64,000 nt of DNA from Liolophura sinensis (taxonomy: Eukaryota > Mollusca > Polyplacophora > Chitonida > Chitonidae): positions 17,980,001 through 18,044,000 of the forward strand of contig NC_088307.1 of the NCBI RefSeq assembly GCF_032854445.1, read 5' to 3'. A program made the translations under genes and the position numbers. Shown piece after piece: positions 38,601 to 50,600 of the stretch. Below the pieces are notes generated by a model that saw nothing but the letters and a program-made list of their open reading frames with translations, searched no databases and had not been told where the DNA came from. Every line of letters starts with the position of its first letter. Position 1 is the first letter of the stretch.

Positions 38601-41600
38601 CACAGGTAAGTCCTTGCCACTAAAGTTTTGCTGATAAAGACACCCGTTCCTTGTTCTAACCTCTTAGTACCAAGCGTTAAGCAAGGCAGCAACAAGCATC
38701 ATTTTCAAAGTCTTTGGCATGACCCAGCCTGGGTCTCCTGACTTCAAGGCGGACAGACTTACCATTAGGCTGGACGGACATAAAATGTTGAATGATAAAC
38801 ACAGCTATATACGTAGTGTATGTACCTTGTTGTAGAACTATTTCCCCCGGTGGACAGTCCATTAGCTGAGCGGCCTTAGTTCTGGCACTGGCCTCACTCT
38901 CTGCACACACCCACTGCCCTCTATTATCAACCTAAAATATCACAACAACAACATGTTTTGGAATAACTCTCCCTTCAGACTGGTTGATTGGTGTTTAAAC
39001 CCATGCTAAAGAGCACTTCTTATATTACGCACGTCTGGTGTTAGCAGTATTGAAAACTGTCTGGCTAAATTCTTTTTTACTCTCCTCATATGAAAACATA
39101 TTCTGAATCTTAAAAGTTACTTCACAATAGACATTACATGTGCTTTTACAATTTTACATGCAATAAGGCTGAGTAATCCCGCACTTTCTTTTAACCATAT
39201 TTACTTATTTCTAAAGACATGTCTGAATAATTTATTTATCTATTTATCAGATTGCTATTTTACGCCATATTGAAGTGTTTATGGGTGGAGGAAATTGAGT
39301 GCCCTAAGGAAAAACCTGATAAACCTCCTGACTGAAAGTCACAGCTGAACAAGCCAGAGCTGGATTTGAACTCCCAGCTTTATTTTCCATTGGGGTCATA
39401 AAGGCACAAATAAACATGACATATGATTAATTCTGCAGCTTTTTCAGTCATTTTTATGCGGACCAGAAGTGGCAAGGCACCTGATATACTACTGTAGAAA
39501 AAGTAATCTGCATTTTACTGTTACGGTGGTCTACAGAGGAATGCTCTTCATCGTCTTGGCCAATGAGATAATTTAAAGAAATACAATAAACAAAGCCACA
39601 AAAAACGCAATGCACTGTACCTCAGTTTTTGCCAAATATGCTGGTATCCGATGTCCCCACCAGAGCTGACGAGATACACACCAGTCCCTAATAAAACAAA
39701 ACAAAAGACTGAATCCTGATGTATCTGTATAGTTAAAAACGTTATGACATATGAGCTATGGGTTCAACACCGGCCTTGGAGAGCCAATTTTTTAATTTCC
39801 TCAATTCTCATTTGCCTGGGTGCCGGTTAACGGTCAGTAAGGCTTGTATGGTCCTTTGCGCAGTTTAATGTTCATTAATACTTTCTGTCTTTCACCAATA
39901 TAGAGTATACATACATCTGTACACCACACATGGGAAAGTTCATCTGTAACTTGCCAAAGTTCAGTGGTTTAACTCAGGCACTCCGGTGTCCTTAACCCAT
40001 AAAACTGACTGCCATCTGACAAGTGAAAAATACTTGAGTATGGCATTGAACCACAATCAATCAAAGAAATATAAGACATAATTAAAGTGAGCCACTAAAG
40101 CTGAATTAATTAATAAAGCAGTATTCCAGAAATGTTCTAAAAATATTTTTAAAATTCTACACCTCTTATCAACAAAATAAATAGCAAGTGATCATCAGTA
40201 TCGAACCACTCATTTGCTGAAACCATTTTGCCATGTTACAGTTATCTAGAGTGACCTCACAAAACCTAGGAGCTCTCCTGTATCATCAGTATTAAACAAC
40301 ATGTCAATGAGAAAATACAAACAGGGATGCCTGATACTCAGCCAAAGAGTATCAGTTCTGTCCTGTTTTCAAAGGGCTGATGTTCCTTTTCGCTAGGCAA
40401 AAGCGTCGTGTTTTAGCAGCCCTGCTCGGCCTCATCTTCTACCTACATGGGTGTCAGCATTAAGCCTAGCTGGCTGTACCGACATTAGGGAATTTACCGA
40501 ACATAGCAGGAGCTTCTGCTTTATAACTCTTTCGTGCAGATTTCGTGAAAAAATTTCTCTCATTAATCTGTCTTTGCTAAGGAAAAATAATGCAACGTCA
40601 CAATATTTTTCTTCAAGCAATGACTTTCCCGAGGCGGTTTTCTTGCCACTTACAAGTTACTGCAGTTTCCTGCCCTACATATACACATTGTGACACGGGC
40701 AGCCATTCTCAGTTCTCTCTTCATAAATGAGTGGTCTAAAATGCATCAGTTTAATGTTTAAATTAACTGCAAAATCCAATTTATTTCATCTATATCTGTC
40801 TATCCACTATGAGAAACCACGCTGACAATCGACAGCTAATAGGTTTTTTGACGTGACAGCCAATTATCACATGACACTTTCAGCGCTAATGATTGGCCAA
40901 GTTCATAAGGGCTTCTACAACATGGCTACTCTGAATTAGTTGTCCGTCAGTACCATATCACCAATGCTAAACTTCATCTTCTCAGCTTTCAAATCTTCAT
41001 AGAGTTTTTCACCATATTTTTTGTGTGATAACTGTATCCTATATCCTTTTTTCTATGTATATATAGTGGCAGACTTTATGTTCACTTTAACCTTTAAACA
41101 AAAAGAAGCATTTCAACATTTTATGAAAGATTTAAACTATGAATAAAACATATATGGGGACCTCCGTGGTTAGCGCGCTAGCGCAGCATAATGACCCAGG
41201 AGTCTCTTACCAATGCGGCCGCTGTGAGTTTAAGTCCAGCTCATGCTGGCTTACTCTCTGGCCGTATATGGGAAGGACTGTCAGCAACCTGCGGATGGTC
41301 GTGGGTTTCCCCCGGGCTCTGCCCGGTTTCCACCCACCATAATGCTGGCCGTCGTCGTATAAGTGAAATATTCTTGAGTACGGCGTAAAACACCAATCAA
41401 AAAAAAAAAAACATATATGTAGCCATACTTCAGGATGACCTCTGGGTGACCTTTGTGCTCGAGTCAAATATATAACATAAAGGTCTTCTAGACTAAAGTA
41501 ACTCAAAATGTAAACAAACATCTAAACCATTTCTGAACTTCAATCAAAATATATCTAATCTATTTATCTTCCCATTCACACAAGATAATTCTGAACATTG

Positions 41601-44600
41601 CAAAACAACACAAAGTGTGATACTGTTAGATGCATTTATTTAACTTTTATTCAAGCTGACCTGATGTCACCAAGCCAGTTGTACCAGTCAGACTGGTACA
41701 TTGCAGGGTGAATCTCCAGTTCCCCACTTCTGACAGCCTACAACAATGGCAAGCATAAGAATAAAAAATAAAATTTATTAAGCTTGCTTAAAACATCAAA
41801 CTATTAAATGGACCAGATTTCACATCCTATAAAATTTTGGATTGCTTGCGTAATATTGGTTATATTACCAAAAAATGTGTAAAATGTCATGAATTCTGCG
41901 CTAAAAACGTTGCCAGATGCTTTCCATTACATGTACATCATATCAGTCAGACACTTTTACCATTTCGCTCGTTTTAAGAGAGTTTGTTGAGAGAGGTGAC
42001 TTTCAACATGATAGCCTATGGATGAAATTCAAAATCAGAGTGTTAAAGCAGATGTTGGATTTGGAAAAGATTAAGTTTTCTTTAATAAGTTTCTTTACAA
42101 ATGGATTTATCTTAATCTTCACCTCCAAAGCTTGCTGTGCCATTTCCTTACATGACACAAACCACTGCTCCTTTAGTCTGGGTTCTATTACATCGTGAGA
42201 ACGGCTGAAATAAGAAAACAGTGTGCTATTACATCATGAGAATGGCTGAAATAAGATAAATAGTGTGCTATTACATCATGAGAACAGCTGAAATAAGAAA
42301 AATAGTGTGCTATTACATTATGAGAATGGCTGAAATAAGATAAATAGTGTGCTATTACATCATGAGAACAGCTGAAATAAGAAAAATAATGCGCTATTAC
42401 ATTATGAGAATGGCTGAAATAAGAAAAATAGTGTGCTATTACATTATGAGAATGGCTGTAGTAAGAAAAATAGTGTGCTATTACATCATGAGAACGGCTG
42501 AAATAAAAAAAATAGCGTGTTCAATTACTCTTCAATAATGAGAGAGGGATATTAACCATGTTAAATGAACATTTGTTCCAATGGGTGACTATTCTGATTT
42601 TCAAGTATATTTTGGTTGGTTTTGTTAAGTTTTTTTATCACAATGGATAACTGGGACCGTGTAAAGTACTCTCAAGGAACTGCCAGTACAGCCTAAGACT
42701 CTGACGTGACTTACTGGCACGAAAGTCGGACCCTCTGGGCAATTTTTCACTGACCTGCAGAGTGGTAGGACCATGGGGTTCTCACACGTTCCCCTGAACA
42801 AGCCTTTCTGGCTTAACGACTGTATCAGAGCTTCTCGAGCCTCAAAACGTTTCATACCCTAAAAAGAAAATAATATGGCATACAGTACCCTGGTAATGTC
42901 CTGTTAAGCCAAGGTGTACCCAAAATGTATATTCGCTTATCAAATCCATTTTCCCGTGTTCGCCAAGAATAGCTCAAAGTATTGACTTTCAGTATATATC
43001 AAATTTGTACCTGCACTGATATATTAAAATAATTCTGAAGTTTTAAATGCCACTCGCTTTATAAATTTTAGAAACTTTAATACCGAATTTGAATGATAAC
43101 GCACACACAGACAAGTCTGCTACTTTGTGAAAGGTGATTCAAATATTTGCATCCAAAATCCCTGATATGGCCTCCATATTAAATCAACAGCTATTTGACC
43201 ACAAAAAGGCAGTGCAAGATACACAGTAGATATAGAAACTGCTTGGTTAAGGAATTAATATTTATTTTTATTAATATTTATATTAATAATGAAATCCTAA
43301 TTTGACCTGGTCCAAGACAATGATTAAAGCAGCTTTAACTTAAAATCAAGTCCGATCTCATCTGTTCAGACAAAATATAAAAATTCTCCAATAGTCTGGA
43401 AAATCAGTTTGAACCAAAACTTTGTTCTGCTTAAAAGTCCCAGGTTCCAGGATCTGTTATACACAATTCTAGGACACCCTAGAAGTAATTAAAATGCTTT
43501 GATCTGTGCATAGTATTTGGAGTTAACCCAGTATAAATTTACAACTGATTGAAACAGCTTCAACTTAAAATCAAGCTTGTTCTCATCTGTTCAGATAAAA
43601 TGTAAATATTCTCCATGTCGGGGCCTCCATGGCTCAGTTGGTTAGCGCATTAGCGCAGTGTAAAGACCCAGGAGCCTCTCACCAATGTGGTCGCTTTAAG
43701 TTCAAGTCCAGCTCATTCTGGCTTCCTCTCCGGCCGTACATGAGAAGGTCTGCCACCAACCTGCGGATGGCCGTGGGTTTCCTCCGGGCTCTGCCCGGTT
43801 TCCTCCCACCATAATGCTGGCCGCCGCCGTATAAGTGAAATATTCTTGAGTACGGCGTAAAACACCAATCAAATAAATAAATAAATAAATTCTCCATGTC
43901 TCGAAAATCAGTTTGAACAAAAACTTATACACACAATACTTTGATCTGTGCATAATATTTGGAACTAACCCAGTATAAATTTACAACTGCACTGAATGGG
44001 TAGAGGAAACCGGGAGTTAACAACCACTTTTCACCAGGTACTTCATCTAAATTCGTAGCCACATCAGCAAGATCTGGATGAATGCTTACATTAATAGCGA
44101 ACATATCAGCAAACTGAGCTAAAATGCATCATCTCGAACCCCTAAACTTGAAGCTACAAACTGCATAAAAAATATACAAAATAACGGAAATATTTAACAC
44201 AATCATAGCTATGAATTTATTCTGACAACTTTTAAGTTTGTCATGGGGCCTCTGTGGCTCAGTTGGTTAGTGCGATAGCGCAGCGTAATGACCCAGGAGC
44301 CTCTCACCAATGCGGTCGCTGTGAGTTCAAGTCCAGCTCATGCTGGCTTCCTCTCCAACCGTACATGGGAAGGTCTGTCAGCAACCTGCGGATGGTTGTG
44401 GGTTTCCCCCGGGCTCTGCCCGGTTTCCTCCCACCATAATGCTGGCTGCCATCGTAGAAGTGAAATATTTTTGAGCACGGTGTAAAACACCAATCAAATA
44501 AATAAATAAATAAATAAGTTTGTCATGAAAAGCCTTTGCAGTTCACCTGACATATCCAAAAATAATCACAAATACTGAGACACTGAGTAACATGCTCATT

Positions 44601-47600
44601 TCCAAAAATCATGGTCATCACCTACCTGAAACTCTGCGGACACATTAGTCAATCTGCCATCATCAGCTAAAATCGTAACCATTGGCAACCCGTGCTTCCT
44701 GCCCACATCATAATCTTTATGATCATGTGCTGGAGTCAACTTTACAGCCCCTGTAAATATAAGCATTCATGAAGTGTTAGTTTCCAACAACACTAAAATA
44801 CATCCATAACAAGCGCAAATTCACATGTACATGTAGCTGGGACATCCTGTGTGGTGTTTCGTGTCATCTTGCACTAAGACCCCTTGTTATTCAACTTAGT
44901 GGCCCATCTTCAAAGATAAAATGCCGGTGTTAAAAGATGGGATATACATTTATTCATTTACTTATTTGATTCATTGGTGTTTTACGCCGTACTCAAGAAT
45001 ATTTCATTCATACTACGGCGGCCAGCATTATGGTGGGTCGAAAAAGGGCAGAGCCTGGGGGAAACCCACGAACATCCGCAGGTTGCTGACATGGGATATA
45101 CATATTTATTTATTTATTTGAATAAGTATATTTCACTTATACCACCTTGGCCAGCATTATGGTGGGAGGAAACCAGACAGAGCCTGGGGGAAACCCACGA
45201 CCAGCCGCAGGTTGCTGACATGGGATATACATATTTATTTATTTATTTGAATAAGTATATTTCACTTATACCACCTTGGCCAGCATTATGGTGGGAGGAA
45301 ACCAGACAGAGCCTGGGGGAAACCCACGACCAGCCGCAGGTTGCTGACATGGGATATACATATTTATTTATTTATTTGAATAAGTATATTTCACTTATAC
45401 CACCTTGGCCAGCATTATGGTGGGAGGAAACCAGACAGAGCCTGGGGGATACCCACGATTATTCAAAGGTTGCTGTCAGACCTTCCCACATACGACCAAA
45501 GATAGGGTGTAAAACCGCTGCCCAACCAACAGACATGCCAAGTAACTTTAGTACAGAGCAGCTTGGCATAGCTTACTGTATATTAATCGATGGAATTTCA
45601 ACACCAATCAATATTGCTGAATTTAGTCATATCGGTGTTTTTATTCACTGATTGATTGAATGACTTACTGATTGACTAATGGATTTATGTATTGAGTTAT
45701 TTATTTCTTCGACTGATGGATCCACTGATAGTTTGATTGATTGACTGACTGACTGATTGATTGATTTGCTGCAGACAAATCAGCCAGAGCTGGATTTGAC
45801 CCTATGACCTTAGTGGCCAATGACCAAACAGCCGCTTTAACCAAATGTGCCAGTGAGGGCACTGGGAGGTGTTGTTGATTTGGTACTTTAGAGCAATAAG
45901 AAGACAGGGGCCACTAGTAGATAGTGTACAGGCTGTTGGCCTGTGTTTTGGGTAGTGTGAAAATTATACAGCCCATTCATGTCTGTTACTCTGTATACAT
46001 TGTTAAAGTACATCAAAAATTGTCTATTTTTATACCTATATATTTTTTGGATTGATGTCATCACTGAAAACTGCATCATATAAAGTTGTAATTTACTATA
46101 AGCTACATAATCACCTGTGCCATATGATTTGTCAACAAACTCATCCTGAATGATTGGAAGGCGACGATCCTCAAATGGATGGGTCACAAATTTGCCGTGT
46201 AAATGTGAAAATCGGTCATCCTCTGGATGTACACACACTGCTGTGTCTCCCAGCATGGTCTCCAGGCGAGTCGTTGCCACGACAACTTCCTCATCTGTAA
46301 ATTATTAGTCATTCATAATGCACATGTATTTGCAACTAAAATATTCGTCAACTTCTGATTTAAATGTAAACTATATCCTAGATAAAGGTTATCTAGCAGC
46401 TGTCCAGCGATAGCGTCTTCTATGCAAACTATGGCTACTGATAATATATTTTGTCTTCCAATTTGAGTCTTCTAATTTCCATGACAAGAAGATGATAAAT
46501 GAAAGAAAACATCACACAACAAATTTTGCATAAACTACCGGTACACCTGATTGGTATGATTGGTCAATCACATTTTCAGCATTTATCAACAGAGCACTTA
46601 TCATGTATCATATTTTATGAATTATCATGTATTATATTTTATGAATCAAAAATTATGGATCCCCTACTTGGCCTCATTTCACAAAACGCTATGGGCCAAC
46701 TTGATTATAACTATGCTGAAAACTTTCTGACTCATACATGTATAATGGCGGCCAAAATATCATGTGGAGGAACCAAAGCAGAGTAATCAATCAACCTTTG
46801 GTAAATTACACTGGTGAATTTTTGCATTGCGTGACATATGTCCTTTTTTTGCATGGCAAGTGGTCTACAGAACTTCATGAAAGACTACACCAGAGAGCGC
46901 TTGTCACTATGGCTCCGAGAACAAAGACATGCTTGTTTGTTGTTGTGGTAGTTACAATCAATTTGGTCTTCTGAATAGTTTGTGGGGAAAAAATCACAGT
47001 AAAACCTTTCAAAATAATTTTATCCAACTTATTACAAAAAATTAAAAATATGAATGACAGAATCCTCACCGCTTCCTTCCACTGGGTATGCAAATGAATG
47101 TAACAGCCCAAACTCCACTTTGTCCTGGTAACCAGGGACATCCAGTAGAGTGCGTCCTGACAACTCCATGTTCTCCACCTGAAAATACAAAAAACACTGT
47201 TAAGGGAGGCACCAATTTTACTTTGTGTTTTACAGGTAAGCTAACGCCAAAAATATACAAATATAGAATAAAAATAAACTGAATAAACTGATGTTTTCAC
47301 GATATTAATGCTTCTCAAGGCTTTCAGAACACATAAGACTTTTACCACAAATATGCATTTGGAGTAATATGCTGACATGTTCATACTTCAATGTCAGATA
47401 TGGTGGACTTCAGGTGGCAGCACCAGTGAACCAATCGGTCGCTCCGATAGATCAAGCCAGCATCATGCAGCTGCACAAAGGCCTCTGTAACAGCTTTGTT
47501 CATTGGCTGAAAATACAAAATGAAAATATGTTCTCTTCAGTGTACTAAACTTCCTGAGTTATCTCTGGTTGGGTGCGGAGTTACTCAAAGCAATCAAAAA

Positions 47601-50600
47601 AAAATAAAATCAATAAATTTATTCGATTGAAATTTAATACATAATACGTAATATTTCAGTTTTGCAACTTAGAGTGCTCAGTTTTATAGTTGCCAAATGA
47701 GGCAAAGCGATAAAATTTCTCTAATGCAACAAACAAGAGCAAGCCGAATATCAAAATGGTGGAATTTATTTATTTATTTGATTGGTGTTTTATGCTGTAA
47801 TCAAGAATAATTCACTTATACGAAAGTGGCCAGCATTATGGGGGGAGGAAAACGGGCAGACCCCGGGTGAAACCCATGACCATCCGCAGAATGCTGCAGA
47901 CCTTCCCACACAAAAAGTTGGAAGGCAAGTGAACAATTTGGAACTTCATGTACGACTAAGCTTCTCTGCAAAAACGATGGACTGCATATTGCCACTTAAG
48001 GAGCTCTCACATGGAGCCCAGTTTGGCCAATTTTTAGTGCCGAGTGCGTCATGTGTTGTATTCGTGAAACGTCGGGGAGACTCCGGCGTTGTCGGCGAAA
48101 GGTCATGGAGTTGTCGTGACACTGTCCTGGCAAGGTCGTGCTGATCTGACCAAGTCCTGGTGAGTACTCGTGCCAAGTCGTAAATCTATCCTGGTGTAGT
48201 CGTAGCACAGTCGTTGTACTCTGGACTCTGTCATACAAGTCGTGCTGCAGTCCTACTGTCGTCGTAGTACAGTCGTTGTACTCGGGACCCTGTCATACAA
48301 GTCATGCCGCAGTCCTACTGTTGTCGTAGTACAGTCGTTGTACCCAAGTCGTGCCGCAGTCCTACTGTTGTCGTACTACAGTCGTTGTACCCGGGACCCT
48401 GTCGTACAAGTCGTGCCGCAGTCCTACTGTCGTAGTACAGTCGTTGTACTCGGGACTCTGTTGTACAAGTCATGCCACAGTATTACTTTTGTCGTAGTAC
48501 AGTCGTTGTACTCGGGACCCTGTCGTACAAGTCGTGCCGCGGTATTACTGTTGTCGTAGAGCAGTCATTGTACTCAGGACTTGTGCCGCAGTACTACAAC
48601 AACAGTAGGGCTGCAGCACAACTTGTACGACAGAGTCCCGAGAACAACGACTGTTGATCTGATATAAATCGGCCTTGGGAGAGCTACTTTCGACTCCCTT
48701 ACAACAGACCACGAAGAGCAAATATTGTAAATGGCCTATAGTTTCAACCAAAAAAACTGTCTTAAAATATTACTTTAGGCACAAAAACTTGCCTTTTTCA
48801 TGTAGGATATGATCCTACCTTCTACACAAAACTTAAACTATTGTTAGAGGATCAAACAAACTTTGAACAGTGAGCTTCAAAATATTTACAAAATTGAATG
48901 TCGGTATAACATTTAGGTTTCTACTGGTAAACAGCTTTAAATGTAAGTACTTACTTCATCCAAAGTAAATTTCGCCCTTTCCCAGTCTAGAGATGAGCCT
49001 AACTTTTTCATCTGATCATAAATTACCTCCCCTTTTCTGCAAAATACAGAACAGCAAATCCATAACAGAAAACAGAACCTGTTAGTAGTAAACCAACTAA
49101 AATTTTAAAGATTTATGAAGAAATTACAATCACATATTCTTCACAGCACATGTATTCCATAGCATCAATGTCAATAAAATACAGCTTTTAAAATTAAATG
49201 AAATTAAGACAATAAAAAAACAATAAATTAACATGAAGCTAACTATATGAGGTCACATCTGATTTTCTGTTTAACAATGTACTAAAGAAGTTTTCATCTA
49301 GATGAAAGTTATCAGGTTTATGGGTGGAGGAAAGTTGTGTTCCCACTGTAAAACATCCACTTCAAAACAACACAGCTTTTTGCCCAGAACCTAATAAACC
49401 TCCTGAATTTATTTAATTTTTTCGATTGGTGTTTTACGCTGTACCGAAGAATATTTCACTTATACGACGACGGCCAGCATCATGGTGGAAGGAAACCGGG
49501 CAGAGCCCGGGGGAGACCCACGACCATCTGCAGGTTGCTGCAAGACCTCGTGAACTGAAACCATAGCCAAAACAATGCGAAGCAGATTCAATGTTTCCTA
49601 CCCCACTGGTCAGAGAGGAAACCAAAAGAAACTCTGGGTGTGCACTCTAGATTAAAACAAAAATTGAAGATGTAAAAAACTAACTCATTTTTCCATTTCC
49701 AGATTTCTTCAATAAAATGCTCCCTGCCCAAATCGTGGCGAGTCAGCTGTTTCTCTCTCCACAGTTTTTTCTCCACAACCACCTGTGTGGCGATTCCCGC
49801 ATGATCACAGCCAGGCACCCACAGAGTTGTCTCCCCTTTCATCCTATGCCTGCAGAAGAGCACATCACATGAAATGGCAATATAGCAACTAGTGACAGGC
49901 TCAACTGATATCTAACATTTGCAAATCGGAATGAGCCCACATACTGTGCATGTATTCAGGACAACACACAGCTGATTGGCAAAGATCGAAAATTGGACCA
50001 ACATAAATCGTCAAAATAAGACATCAACTGAGATATTGTTGCCTACACTGAATCTCCAAAATCTACACAGAGATGTTATTTCAGAGGAATGATTGTGACT
50101 TCATTACTTGCTGCATGAAGACTTCGTTTTTGTGAAGCGAAGAAATAAAATGTTACTTTTTAACAATACACAGGCAACATCCTAGTTACTAGGTATATAT
50201 TCATTTAACAACAGCAAGGCAGTGATGTTGTATTACAAAGGCAGATCACTGTCTTAAAGGTCTGCCAACAACCTGTGGATGGATGTGGGTTTCCCTCGGC
50301 TCTGTTCGGTTTCCTCCCACCATAATGCTGGCCACTGTCGTATAAGTGAAATATTCCTGAATACGGCGTAAAACACCAATCAAATAATCAAATAAATAAA
50401 TAAACACTGTCTTAAAACATAGCGTCTCACCATCTAACAATAGCATCCTGGATGGAGTTCGTCAAGGCGTGGCCCAGATGTAGATTTCCTGTCACATTGG
50501 GTGGAGGCAGACAAATAACGAACGGATCTGAGATGTCAGAGCCCTGTAAATTATGCGGAAAAAGCAAGACGCATCTATTTAAAAGTGAACCAGGATATGT

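Noticed and set aside
46499-46974. Plus-strand frames of 78-95 codons between VARS2 exons
   Set aside because: They are intronic to VARS2, lack splice or domain support and share no recognisable family.
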